Shown here piece by piece: positions 16,747-26,702 of a DNA stretch of 64,000 nucleotides (within the stretch, counting starts at the first letter, position 1; each line of letters begins with the position of its first letter). This DNA is from Porphyrobacter sp. ULC335 (GTDB taxonomy: Bacteria; Pseudomonadota; Alphaproteobacteria; Sphingomonadales; Sphingomonadaceae), in assembly GCF_025917005.1 (NCBI RefSeq), contig NZ_CP078091.1:1922001-1986000 (forward strand), written 5' to 3'. Made by a program: the position numbers and the translations under genes. A model generated the notes under the pieces. That model made no database searches, was not told the DNA's origin, and saw only the letters and a program-made list of their open reading frames with translations.

Positions 16747-18363
16747 ATGACGATAACCCAAGATGCCCTCATCGCCGCTGCGCAGAACTCCAAGGCCTGG
16801 CCGTTTCAGGAGGCGCAGCGCCTTGCCAAGCGGCTGCCTGAAGGCAAGCCGGGCGGTGTGCTGTTCGAAACCGGCTATGGCCCCTCGGGCCTGCCGCATA
16901 TCGGGACATTTCAAGAGGTTCTGCGCACCTCGCTGGTGCGGCGGGCCTATGAGGCGCTGACCGGTCAACCGACCCGGCTGGTGGCGTTCAGCGACGACAT
17001 GGACGGGCTGCGCAAGGTGCCCGACAATGTGCCGAACCGCGACATGCTGGCGCAGCACATGGGTAAGCCGTTAAGCCGGATACCCAATCCTTTCGGCACG
17101 CCCTACGAAAGCTTCGCCGCGCATAACAACGCCATGCTGCGCGCGTTCCTCGACCAGTTCGGGTTCGAGTATGAATTCGTCAGCTCCTCCGATTGTTACA
17201 ACGGCGGCAAGTTCGATGCGGCGCTGAAGGGCGTGTTGGCGAACTTCGGCGCGATCCTCGACATCATGCTGCCGACCCTGGGCGAGGAGCGTCGCCGCAC
17301 CTACTCCCCCGTCATGCCGGTCAGCCCGACGACCGGCGCGGTGTTGCAGGTGCCGGTCGAAGTCGTTGATCCAGCTGCAGGAATCATTCGCTTCACCGAC
17401 GAGGACGGCAGCGTCGTCGAACAATCCGCCTTGGGCGGCATGGCCAAGTGCCAGTGGAAGGTCGACTGGGCGATGCGCTGGGTGGCGCTGGGCGTCGATT
17501 ATGAGATGTACGGCAAGGACCTGACCGATAGCGGCATCCAGTCGGGCAAGATCGCCCGCGTGCTCGGTGGGAACAAGCCCGAAGGCCTGATCTACGAGCT
17601 GTTCCTGGATGCCAAGGGCGAGAAGATCTCCAAGTCGAAGGGCAATGGCCTGTCGATCGAGGACTGGCTGCAATATGGCAGCGAAGAAAGCCTCGGCTTC
17701 TACATCTTCGCCAATCCCAAGAGCGCCAAGCAGCTTCACGCCGGGGTCATCCCCAAGGCGGTGGACGATTACTGGCAGTTCCGCGCGGCGATTCCGGGTC
17801 AGGACATCGACAAGCGGCTCGGCAATCCGGTGTGGCATCTGCTGCGCGCGAACGAGAGCCATGCGGGGGCCGGGGCCCCGGGCGAGGGCGAAACGCTGCC
17901 CGTGCCGTTCAGCCTGCTGCTGAACCTTGTCGGCGTGCTCGGCGCGGGCGCAACGCGCGAGGCGGTGTGGTCCTATCTCGGCAATTATGTCCCCGATGCC
18001 GATCCCGCTGTGCACCCGGCGCTCGATACGCTGGTGGGCAAGGCGCTCGCCTATAACCGCGATTTCGTCGCCCCGACGCTCGCCAAGCGCGCGCCTGCCG
18101 GGGGCGAAGTTGGTGCACTCCAGGCGCTCGACGCGGCGCTTGCTGAAGCTGATCCCGCCACCAGTGCCGAAGACCTTCAGACCATCGTCTACGAAATCGG
18201 CAAGATCGAGGAATTCGGGTTCGAGAGCCTGCGGGACTGGTTCAAGGCGCTCTACGAAACCCTGCTCGGCAGCGAGCAAGGCCCGCGCATGGGCAGCTTC
18301 ATCGCGCTCTACGGCATCGCGCCGACCCGCACGTTGATTGCCGAGGCGCTGGCGAAAGCGTAA
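16747..18363 (+). CDS. lysS: Lysyl-tRNA synthetase, class I
   Basis: This 538-residue enzyme charges tRNA-Lys with lysine. It is the class I (archaeal-type) LysRS usual in alphaproteobacteria. The HIGH-like motif is 'GPSGLPHIGTFQE' (about residues 43-55) and the KMSKS-like motif 'KISKSKGNG' (about 295-303). The C-terminal alpha-helical domain binds the anticodon. The ATG at 16747 begins 'MTITQDALIAAAQNSKAWPF', in line with the family. It lies downstream of the parS-like site and immediately upstream of a DUF1003 gene. Confidence 0.95.
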   Translation: MTITQDALIAAAQNSKAWPFQEAQRLAKRLPEGKPGGVLFETGYGPSGLPHIGTFQEVLRTSLVRRAYEALTGQPTRLVAFSDDMDGLRKVPDNVPNRDMLAQHMGKPLSRIPNPFGTPYESFAAHNNAMLRAFLDQFGFEYEFVSSSDCYNGGKFDAALKGVLANFGAILDIMLPTLGEERRRTYSPVMPVSPTTGAVLQVPVEVVDPAAGIIRFTDEDGSVVEQSALGGMAKCQWKVDWAMRWVALGVDYEMYGKDLTDSGIQSGKIARVLGGNKPEGLIYELFLDAKGEKISKSKGNGLSIEDWLQYGSEESLGFYIFANPKSAKQLHAGVIPKAVDDYWQFRAAIPGQDIDKRLGNPVWHLLRANESHAGAGAPGEGETLPVPFSLLLNLVGVLGAGATREAVWSYLGNYVPDADPAVHPALDTLVGKALAYNRDFVAPTLAKRAPAGGEVGALQALDAALAEADPATSAEDLQTIVYEIGKIEEFGFESLRDWFKALYETLLGSEQGPRMGSFIALYGIAPTRTLIAEALAKA

Positions 18364-18371
18364 GACATGGC

Positions 18372-18905
18372 ATGATCCGCGACGTCGATCCGCATAAGCT
18401 CGCCCGCGACCTTCTGGGCCGCGAATTCGATGATCTCGAGGCGGACGAACAGCGCGTGCTGAAGCGGGTGGCTTCGGGCAGCTTCACCGGCCGCGATGCC
18501 GATGAACTGGCGCAAGGCCACGAGACATGGAGCGACCGGCTGGCCGACCGCGTTGCCGAAATCGGGGGGAGTTGGGGCTTCATCATCGGCTTCGGCGTGG
18601 TGCTGGTGGTGTGGACGACGCTCAACAGCGGTGTGCTGGAGCTGATGGGGGTGCGGCCGTTCGATGCCTATCCCTTCATCTTCCTCAACCTGATCCTCTC
18701 GATGCTCGCCGCGGTGCAGGCGCCGATCATTCTCATGAGCCAGAACCGGCAGGCGCGCAAAGACCGCATCACTGCGCGCCACGATTATGAAGTAAACCTG
18801 CGCACCCAGCTGGAAATCCTGCGCCTTGCGCACCGGGTCGAGAAGCTGGCGAGGGCGGCGCATCTGGAGCGCAATGAAGCAAGGCACACCCCGCCCGAGG
18901 CCTGA
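18372..18905 (+). CDS. DUF1003 membrane protein
   Basis: This 177-residue protein matches the DUF1003 family. 'SWGFIIGFGVVLVVWTTLNS' and 'FDAYPFIFLNLILSMLAAVQAPIILMSQNRQ' form two membrane helices with the conserved 'YPFIFLNL-x-LS' and 'QAPIILMSQNRQ' motifs. A charged helix 'DRITARHDYEVNLRTQLEI' follows. Function is unknown for the family. It starts nine bases after lysS and is likely co-transcribed with it. Confidence 0.85.
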   Translation: MIRDVDPHKLARDLLGREFDDLEADEQRVLKRVASGSFTGRDADELAQGHETWSDRLADRVAEIGGSWGFIIGFGVVLVVWTTLNSGVLELMGVRPFDAYPFIFLNLILSMLAAVQAPIILMSQNRQARKDRITARHDYEVNLRTQLEILRLAHRVEKLARAAHLERNEARHTPPEA

Positions 18906-18911
18906 ACGGGC

Positions 18912-19580
18912 CTAGCGCCATTCGCGGGTGCGATACCACTTGGTGATGACATATTTCGCGCCGCGTTCCACCGGCAGACCCGCGTGGAGCGTCGCTTCGT
19001 TGGGCCGCCCATCGGGCAGGGCATTGTTCCACAACAGCAGCACGCCGGGCTTTGGTTCGATCTCCAGCCCGAGCAGCGTGAAGGCGGTCGCGCCGCCGGC
19101 TTCGACCGTGTTGCAATAGGCCATCGCCGTCCAGCTACGCTGTCCGCCGCGCGCTTCCTCCTGCGGCCAGTAGCCTTCGGTCACGTAGAACCAGTCATTA
19201 TGCGGCTTGAATTGCTGTCCCGGCAGGTAGCGCTGGCCCTGCACCGGCTCGCCGATGGCCGCGTCCACGCCCAGCAGCGCGTCGATCCGCTGCGAAATGC
19301 CCGCCACAAAGGGATCGTGCGGATCAAGATCGCCCGAATAGGAGGTGCGGAACCCGCTCTCGTAATCGAGTTCATGCAGCGCCGAAGGCCGCGCCACCGC
19401 ATCGATCATTGCGCACAGGCCGGTGCATTCCGCTTCGGAGAGAAAGCCGCCCACGGCGAAGAGCTCAATCCGATCGTCCTGCACGCGGTAGATATCCGCA
19501 TTGGCTTCCAGCCGGGCACGCACCGCCGCGCCGATGTGGGCCAGCGCTTGCCTGTCAGGTACGGGGTCGGTCGCAGTCAT
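18912..19580 (-). CDS. 2-oxoglutarate/Fe(II) dioxygenase, prolyl 4-hydroxylase-like
   Basis: This 222-residue protein has a P4Hc-type jelly-roll. The iron ligands are His-x-Asp in 'FKPHNDWFYV' and the distal His in 'EATLHAGLPVERGAKYVITKWYR'; a Lys later in that segment is the expected 2-oxoglutarate contact. The N-terminal ~70 residues are a helical extension. Relatives hydroxylate prolines in proteins or free substrates; the target here is unknown. The start 'MTATDPVPD' at 19580 is preferred to the longer frame, whose extra residues are Arg/Gly-rich. It is convergent with the DUF1003 gene, with six bases between them. Confidence 0.85.
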   Translation of the reverse strand: MTATDPVPDRQALAHIGAAVRARLEANADIYRVQDDRIELFAVGGFLSEAECTGLCAMIDAVARPSALHELDYESGFRTSYSGDLDPHDPFVAGISQRIDALLGVDAAIGEPVQGQRYLPGQQFKPHNDWFYVTEGYWPQEEARGGQRSWTAMAYCNTVEAGGATAFTLLGLEIEPKPGVLLLWNNALPDGRPNEATLHAGLPVERGAKYVITKWYRTREWR

Positions 19581-19688
19581 GAGTAGCCCACGATTACCCA
19601 GCCGGCCCTTGCGTGCAAGCGGTCCCATTGCGCCGCTCTACAGCAGTGCTAGGCTCAGGCTATCAGGGGATCACGGGAGGGACAGACA

Positions 19689-20246
19689 ATGAGCCTTAAC
19701 GCCAAGACCAAATATTCCGGCTTCGCGATGCTTTTGCATTGGCTGATCGCGGTGCTTGTGATCGTGCAATGGCAGATCAGCTCCACAGCCGAAGCTGCGC
19801 CGACCCGCGAAGCAGGCGGCGCCATCATGGCCAACCACTTCGCGCTGGGCCTGGTGATCTTCGCGGTCGTCGCAGTCCGGCTGGTGTGGCGGCTGGTCAA
19901 TCCGCCGCCCCCGCCCATGGCAAGCCATGCGGGGTGGGAGCGCACCTTGTCGCGGATCGTCCACCTCAGCTTCTATGCGCTGCTGCTGGTCATGCCGGTT
20001 GCAGGCTGGATCGCGATGTCATCATTCGGAGAGCCGATCAGCGTGTGGGGCCTGTTCCAGCTGCCTGCCCTGCCGGTGCCGCAGAACCCGGCGCTGGGCG
20101 AACAGATCTTCGAACTTCATGGTGCCTCCGGCATCGCCTTGCTGGTGCTGGCCGCCTTCCATGCCCTTGCTGCGCTCAAGCACACGATCATCGACAAGGA
20201 CGGCACGCTGTTCCGGATGCTGCCCTTCGGCAGGGCGCAGTGCTGA
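19689..20246 (+). CDS. Cytochrome b561
   Basis: This 185-residue four-helix di-haem membrane cytochrome has His in 'FAMLLHWLIAVLV' (helix 1), 'ANHFALGLVIF' (helix 2) and 'FELHGASGIALLVLAAFHALAALKH' (helix 4), giving the haem ligands of the bacterial CybB family. It likely oxidises quinol or passes electrons to superoxide or a periplasmic partner. A GGGAGG site lies upstream of the ATG. A strong bidirectional terminator follows. Confidence 0.9.
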   Translation: MSLNAKTKYSGFAMLLHWLIAVLVIVQWQISSTAEAAPTREAGGAIMANHFALGLVIFAVVAVRLVWRLVNPPPPPMASHAGWERTLSRIVHLSFYALLLVMPVAGWIAMSSFGEPISVWGLFQLPALPVPQNPALGEQIFELHGASGIALLVLAAFHALAALKHTIIDKDGTLFRMLPFGRAQC

Positions 20247-20261
20247 GACCAAGTCGGCACG

Positions 20262-20304
20262 AAAAAAGCCCCGCCGGATCGCTCCGACGGGGCTTTCTCT
20301 TCTT
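20262..20304. terminator. Bidirectional intrinsic terminator
   Basis: AAAAAAGCCCCGCCGG pairs with CCGACGGGGCTTT around GATCGCT. A-rich on the left and TTTCTCTTCTT on the right give U-tracts for both the cytochrome b561 gene and the convergent RcnB-like gene. Confidence 0.88.
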
Positions 20305-20312
20305 GTGGAGAC

Positions 20313-21608
20313 CTACCAGAAGAAGTCGTGAATCACATCTACGACCTCACCGGTGTAGATATCGACCAGCACGACATCGTCATAATACCTAACCCACTGG
20401 TACGGGCCATAGGCCGGGGGCAGGCGGTAGGCGAAGGGGTCGTTGATAAAGAAGCGCGGCTGGAAGAACAGGCTGTCGAGGAAGAACCCGATATCCAGGC
20501 GGCTGTAACGGTGGCTGCGGAACGGCGCATAGTAGGGGCCGGGCCGGAACGCGAAGTGGTTGCTGCGACGATAATCGAACCAGTTGTAGTTCCGGTCGCG
20601 GTGCCAGCCACGGTTCCAGCGGCGGAAGTCCCGGTTGTCCCAGCCCGGACGGCCGTTCCAGCCGTGGCGCCAGTCATCACGCCGCCAGCCGCGGCGGTCA
20701 TCGCGCCAGCCGTCGCGGCGGTCGCCCCGCCACTCGTCCCGGCGTCCGTCGCGCCAGCCATCACGGCGGTCGTCGATGCGGCGCGCATCGCGGGCGACGT
20801 CACCAACGCGCTCGCCGAAACCACCGCCGCGACCATCGCGGCGTTCGCCCCGCCAGTCATCGCGGCGACCATCGACGCGATCGGCCCTGCGATCACCACG
20901 GTCCTCGATGCGGTCGGCGCGGCGGTCGCCGCGGTCCTCCACACGGTCGGCACGCCGGTCACCGCGATCCTCGATACGGTCGGCCTGACGGTCGGTCCGG
21001 CGGTCGACCCGGTCGGCTGCGGCATCGCGGCCGCGCCAGTCGAGCCGGTCAGCGCGGACATCCCCGCGCCGTTCGACACGGTCGGCCTGCTGCTCGCTAC
21101 GACGGTCAATCTGCCCGGCGCGCTGTTCACCGCGGCGGTCAACGCGTTCGGCGCGCTGCTCGCTGCGACGGTCAATCTGGTCGGCGCGGACGTCGCCGCG
21201 GCGCTCGGCGCGCTGGGCGGCCTGCGTGCGGGCGAGCACTTCACCGCCGAAGCCGCGCGGTGCAGGGCGAGCCGGCCGGGCTTCTGCCTGAGTCGCGACA
21301 GGGGCGCCGCGGCGCTGTCCGTCAACACGCTCGTACGGAGCCGCAGCAGGTGCTGCTACAGCGCGTTCAGCGCGGGGAGCGGCGGGCCTTTCCCGGCGGG
21401 GGGCAGCGACGCGTTCGGCACGCGGCTGGACGAATTCGGCGCGAGCAGGGGCGCTGCGGTTTTCGGCGCGCGGGGCGACCCGCATGGGTGCCGGTTCCGA
21501 AACGTCCGGCTGGTAATCGGGCGTGGGCTGTGCCGCGGCGGGTGCGGCGAAGGCCAGGGCTGCGGCAAGCGCTGCGAGCGAACCACCCCGTGCAAAGAAG
21601 GTCATCAT
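20313..21608 (-). CDS. RcnB-family periplasmic protein with Arg/Asp-rich 11-residue repeats
   Basis: This 431-residue protein has a signal peptide ('LAALAAALAFAAPAAAQ', cleavage near residue 27). A long Arg/Asp/Glu-rich low-complexity region spans about residues 60-310. The C-terminal RcnB-like domain ends 'PYQWVRYYDDVVLVDIYTGEVVDVI'. In the repeat region, 'RRADRVEDRGD'-type units recur every 11 residues. RcnB proteins are periplasmic and linked to Ni/Co homeostasis in E. coli, but most homologues are uncharacterised. The start has GGAGG eight bases upstream. The low-complexity part is several times longer than in typical members. Confidence 0.8.
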   Translation of the reverse strand: MMTFFARGGSLAALAAALAFAAPAAAQPTPDYQPDVSEPAPMRVAPRAENRSAPARAEFVQPRAERVAAPRRERPAAPRAERAVAAPAAAPYERVDGQRRGAPVATQAEARPARPAPRGFGGEVLARTQAAQRAERRGDVRADQIDRRSEQRAERVDRRGEQRAGQIDRRSEQQADRVERRGDVRADRLDWRGRDAAADRVDRRTDRQADRIEDRGDRRADRVEDRGDRRADRIEDRGDRRADRVDGRRDDWRGERRDGRGGGFGERVGDVARDARRIDDRRDGWRDGRRDEWRGDRRDGWRDDRRGWRRDDWRHGWNGRPGWDNRDFRRWNRGWHRDRNYNWFDYRRSNHFAFRPGPYYAPFRSHRYSRLDIGFFLDSLFFQPRFFINDPFAYRLPPAYGPYQWVRYYDDVVLVDIYTGEVVDVIHDFFW

Positions 21609-21703
21609 TGTAACTGCCTCCGGTATCGCCAGCCCACCACAGGCCTGTTGAGATGATCCCGACTACGCGTCACAGACTGTCGCAGCGATGAACCGGCTTG
21701 TCG

Positions 21704-21735
21704 ATGTTCATAAAAATTGGGCCTGACATGAACAT
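21704..21735. promoter_or_regulatory. Perfect 8-bp inverted repeat upstream of flavin-binding gene
   Basis: ATGTTCAT (21704-21711) and ATGAACAT (21728-21735) are exact inverted copies 16 bp apart in a comparatively AT-rich patch between divergent genes. It could be an operator for either gene or an RNA hairpin. No regulator is identified. Confidence 0.4.
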
Positions 21736-21783
21736 TTCTGCTCCTGCTTGACGGGTGAGGGTTTGCCGCCAAAGGCCTGACCG

Positions 21784-22374
21784 ATGATCGAAACGCTTGA
21801 AGATGTGCTCACCGATTGCCGCAACCGGCTGATTCGCGCGCCGCGTGATCGCAAGGCGCCGATGCACACGCCGGTGATCGTGACCGGTGATGTCGATGCG
21901 CGGGTGATGGTGCTGCGCGAATTCGATAGCACCGCTTGGCGGCTGCGGTTCCACACAGATTCGCGCGCGCCCAAAGCACAGGTGATCGACGCTGATCCGC
22001 GGGTGGCGGTGCTGTTCTATGATAAGGGCGCAAAAGTGCAGATCCGCGCGCGCGGTGTTGGCGAGATCCTGCGCGATGGGGAGCAAGTCGATAGGGCTTG
22101 GGCGGCCAGCACCAATTTTGCGCGTCGCTGCTATCTGGGCGAGGGGCCGGGTGCGGGTTCGGATTCGCCGACGTCAGGCCTGCCACCCGAGTTCGAGGGC
22201 GTGGAGCCCGACGACGCGCAATTGATCCCCGCGCGCGAGAATTTCGCCCTGCTGCGGATTACGCTGACCGCGTTCGACTGGCTCTACCTCGCGCATACCG
22301 GCCATGTGCGGGCGCAGTTTGCGCGCGGCGATGCTGAGCGCGCGGATTGGCAGGGGCGCTGGGTCTCGCCCTGA
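21784..22374 (+). CDS. Pyridoxamine 5'-phosphate oxidase-fold FMN-binding protein
   Basis: This 196-residue protein has the split-barrel flavin fold. 'RVMVLREFDSTAWRLRFHTDSRAPKAQVIDADPRVAVLFYDKGAKVQIRARG' has the order of strands and the 'HTD-R-x-K' phosphate-binding run of the Alr4036/PNPOx-like family. The C-terminus 'FALLRITLTAFDWLYLAHTGHVRAQF' closes the barrel. The true PdxH C-terminal signature is absent, so it is not a confirmed vitamin B6 oxidase; it may bind FMN or F420-type cofactors or haem. It is flanked by an inverted repeat upstream. Confidence 0.75.
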   Translation: MIETLEDVLTDCRNRLIRAPRDRKAPMHTPVIVTGDVDARVMVLREFDSTAWRLRFHTDSRAPKAQVIDADPRVAVLFYDKGAKVQIRARGVGEILRDGEQVDRAWAASTNFARRCYLGEGPGAGSDSPTSGLPPEFEGVEPDDAQLIPARENFALLRITLTAFDWLYLAHTGHVRAQFARGDAERADWQGRWVSP

Positions 22375-22382
22375 GCGGGTGC

Positions 22383-23039
22383 TCAGGCGGCCGAGGCCAC
22401 GTGTGACGGCGTGGGCGCGGGCAGCAGCATCACTTCTTCGATCTCGCTTGCCGGAACGATGTGATCCATGCCCTTGGCCAGCGCCGCATCAAGCGCGCGC
22501 CGGGCCCGGGTGTTCAGTCCGAAATCGCTATCGCCGAAACGGTCTGCGGCGACCCCGAAGCTGGCAGTAAGCCGTGCATCACTGCCAAGGTGCGGAAGGC
22601 GCAGATTGGCGAGCGAACGGCGCAGCCGGTCAGCCACGTGCACCGCTGAGCGCTCGTCGGCGCCCGGAATGATGATGGTGAAGCCTTCGCCCTCTGCCAG
22701 CGCCATGCTGTCGCCCCGGCGCAGGCCAGCCCGCATCACCGCTGCAACATGCTCTCGCACTTGGTTGTTGGTGTCGGCATTCCAGACCGAGCGGAAGGCG
22801 GCGAGCTGGTCGATCCGGCCATGCAGCACAGCGTGCGAAACCGCACGCCGCGCATTGCGCCGCGCAGCCAGATCGACCGCCTCTGCCAGATTTTCGGCCT
22901 TCATCAGATCGCGCAGCGGATTGAGCCGCGGGTCAAGCCGCCGATTGGCGCGGATGTGTCCGGCCCATGCACCGGCCGCAATGCAGGCCGCGCACAGCAA
23001 CGTGGCCAGCTCCAGCGGCACTTCAATCCCCGTGATCAC
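22383..23039 (-). CDS. Membrane-anchored GGDEF-like protein with degenerate motif
   Basis: The protein is about 218 residues: one N-terminal hydrophobic helix ('LELATLLCAACIAAGAWAGH') and a diguanylate-cyclase-fold domain. In it 'DQLAAFRSVWNADTNNQVREHVAAVMRAGLRRGDSMALAEGEGFTII' is cut short here as 'RRGDSMALAEGEGFTII'. The catalytic GGDEF sequence is replaced by EGEGF, so c-di-GMP synthesis is doubtful and a GTP- or c-di-GMP-sensing role is possible. The GTG at 23039 is preferred because AAGGGG lies just upstream; a TTG at 23117 would add 26 residues with no clear ribosome site. It is convergent with the flavin-fold gene. Confidence 0.7.
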   Translation of the reverse strand: MITGIEVPLELATLLCAACIAAGAWAGHIRANRRLDPRLNPLRDLMKAENLAEAVDLAARRNARRAVSHAVLHGRIDQLAAFRSVWNADTNNQVREHVAAVMRAGLRRGDSMALAEGEGFTIIIPGADERSAVHVADRLRRSLANLRLPHLGSDARLTASFGVAADRFGDSDFGLNTRARRALDAALAKGMDHIVPASEIEEVMLLPAPTPSHVASAA

Positions 23040-23174
23040 GCCCCGTTGCCCCTTATCGACATTTCGCGTCGTTAAGTAGAGTGACCTACGGGTGATTAAA
23101 GCGTGGTTAAATTGCAAGATCGAACGGACGGCGGCGGTCCATGGCCAAGAAGGCCTTTCCCGCCGCCCGCCGGA

Positions 23175-24848
<1,674 letters not shown>

Positions 24849-24968
24849 CGGTTCAGTCCTTCGGGATCGAAAATTCAGGTGGGGAGGTTTGGCTGCGCAG
24901 ATAGGGAAGGGGATGGCCAAGGGCAAGCGGCTAGACTTGGGACCGCCCGACCGATAGCACCTTGCGCC

Positions 24969-26387
24969 ATGAACCGCACCATGACCGCGCTTGTCGCACT
25001 CGTTCTCGCCGTCCCCGCGCTCGCTACCACGCCCGCGCCGCCGCCTACGCTGGAGCAGGCGGCTGATCGTGCGCTGAGCACCGATATGCACGCATGGGAT
25101 TTCGTCGAAGGAATCACCACAGAGGTCGGCCCGCGACAGGCCGGGACCGAGGCCGAGGCGCGCGGCCGCGCCTGGGCGGCGCAGTGGCTGAAGCAACGCG
25201 GCTTCCAGAACGTTGCCGTCGAACCGTTCATGATGGACACCTGGGTGCCCGGCGACATCGCCCGCGCCCGCGTCACCGCGCCCTTCGCACAGGATCTGGA
25301 GGTGCTCCCGCTCGGCAATTCCGGTGCGACGCCTGCGGGCGGGATCGAGGGCGAGGTGGTGTTCTTCCGCACGGTCGACGATCTGCGCGCCGCCCCCGCG
25401 GGGAGCCTGACGGGCAAGTTCGCCTATATCAGCCACCAGATGCGCCCGGCGCAGGACGGATCGCATTATGGCTTTGCCGGACCGGTGCGCTGGGTCGGCC
25501 CCGGCCTTGCGGCGAGCAAGGGCGCGGTGGGTGTCGTCATCAAATCGGTGGGCACCGATCACCACCGCAACCCCCACACGGGCGGCACCAGTTTCCCGGC
25601 TGGCATCGATCCGATCCCTGCGGGCGCGCTGAGCCTGCCTGATGCCGAGAACCTTGAACGGATGTTCGCGCGCGCGGCGGGGCGTCCGGTCACGCTGAAG
25701 CTCGAAATGAACCCGCGCCAGCTCGGCAAGACCGAAAGCGGCAATGTGGTGGGCGAGATCGTCGGGCGCAATCCGTCACTTCCGCCGGTGCTGCTGGCTT
25801 GCCACATCGACAGCTGGTGGAACTCGCCCGGTGCCTTCGACGACGGGGCTGGCTGCGCGATCGTGGCCGCTGCCGCCTTGAATGCGGCCAAGGCCGGTCA
25901 GCCTTTGCGCACCATTCGCGTGCTGATGGCTGGCGCCGAAGAGACCGGATTGTGGGGCAGCCAGGCCTATAGCGACGCGCATATCGACGAGGCCATTGCG
26001 GTCGGCATCGAGAGCGATTTCGGCGCGGACCGGGTGTGGCGTTTCGATTCCAACTTCCGCGAAAGCAATCCGGCCCTGCACAAGCGCATTGCAGCCGCCG
26101 TTGCACGCCTTGGCGTATCGAGCGGCACCGAAGTCGCCGGGGGCGGGGCCGATCTCAACATCGTGCGCGACCAGAAAGGCGCGCTGATCGATCTCCAGCA
26201 GGACGGGATGCGTTATTTCGATCTGCACCACACGCCGGATGACACGCTGGACAAGATCGATCTTGTCCAGCTGCGTCAGAACGTGGCGGTATGGACGCAG
26301 GTGGTCGGCATTCTTGCCAACGAGGCAAACTCGATCCTGACTGGCGGTCCAATCCCGTCGGCCCCGCCGATCATGCAGGGCAAGTAG
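24969..26387 (+). CDS. Secreted M28-family zinc peptidase
   Basis: This 472-residue protein has a signal peptide ('MTALVALVLAVPALATTPAP'). It then has a PA-like insert (about residues 110-220) and the M28 catalytic core. 'LLACHIDSWWNSPGAFDDGAGCAIVAAAA' gives His-x-Asp and the bridging Asp, 'LMAGAEETGLWGSQAY' the catalytic Glu pair, 'GIESDFGAD' the next Asp and 'YFDLHHTPDDTLDKID' the final His. Such di-zinc exopeptidases cleave N-terminal residues in the periplasm or outside the cell. It is divergent from ettA and convergent with the chemotaxis operon, nine bases apart. Confidence 0.9.
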   Translation: MNRTMTALVALVLAVPALATTPAPPPTLEQAADRALSTDMHAWDFVEGITTEVGPRQAGTEAEARGRAWAAQWLKQRGFQNVAVEPFMMDTWVPGDIARARVTAPFAQDLEVLPLGNSGATPAGGIEGEVVFFRTVDDLRAAPAGSLTGKFAYISHQMRPAQDGSHYGFAGPVRWVGPGLAASKGAVGVVIKSVGTDHHRNPHTGGTSFPAGIDPIPAGALSLPDAENLERMFARAAGRPVTLKLEMNPRQLGKTESGNVVGEIVGRNPSLPPVLLACHIDSWWNSPGAFDDGAGCAIVAAAALNAAKAGQPLRTIRVLMAGAEETGLWGSQAYSDAHIDEAIAVGIESDFGADRVWRFDSNFRESNPALHKRIAAAVARLGVSSGTEVAGGGADLNIVRDQKGALIDLQQDGMRYFDLHHTPDDTLDKIDLVQLRQNVAVWTQVVGILANEANSILTGGPIPSAPPIMQGK

Positions 26388-26396
26388 CCCCGAAGA

Positions 26397-26699
26397 TCAA
26401 ACCTTGCTTGATGCTTCCAGCGCGAGGCGCAGTTCGCCAAGCCGTATGCCGGCGACTGCCGTGACAGGGTCTGGCGCGGCAAGAACGCTCGCCATCTCGC
26501 GCAGGCTTTGCGCCAGACGGTCGATTTGCTGCAATTGCACCAGATAGCGGCCGGCGACGTCGGCATCGCTGCACAGCGCGATGCCGAAAGTCTCGGCCCC
26601 CTCTGCCAGATCAGACAGCCGGTCTGCAATTCCGCTGAGCAGCGCCGGGGAATGCGGTGCGCCCGCCAGCGGCGGTGTATCGACAAGCGGGCCGTTCAT
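26397..26699 (-). CDS. Small helical protein at the end of the chemotaxis operon, unknown
   Basis: This 100-residue protein is predicted almost wholly alpha-helical after a Pro-rich 17-residue head. No motif is recognised. It starts three bases after cheW ends, so it belongs to the che transcript as its last gene. Position and helical make-up would allow a CheZ-like, CheC-like or adaptor role, but I see no CheZ phosphatase motif and give no function. Confidence 0.6.
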   Translation of the reverse strand: MNGPLVDTPPLAGAPHSPALLSGIADRLSDLAEGAETFGIALCSDADVAGRYLVQLQQIDRLAQSLREMASVLAAPDPVTAVAGIRLGELRLALEASSKV

Positions 26700-26702
26700 C
26701 CG

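Noticed and set aside
20800-21200. Short regularly spaced DNA repeats that resemble a CRISPR array
   Set aside because: They are 33-bp coding repeats (11 codons) in frame with no unique spacers and no cas genes.
20328-21656. Val/Ala/Pro-rich plus-strand frame opposite the RcnB-like gene
   Set aside because: It mirrors the Arg/Asp repeats; the minus frame has signal peptide, ribosome site and an RcnB C-terminus.
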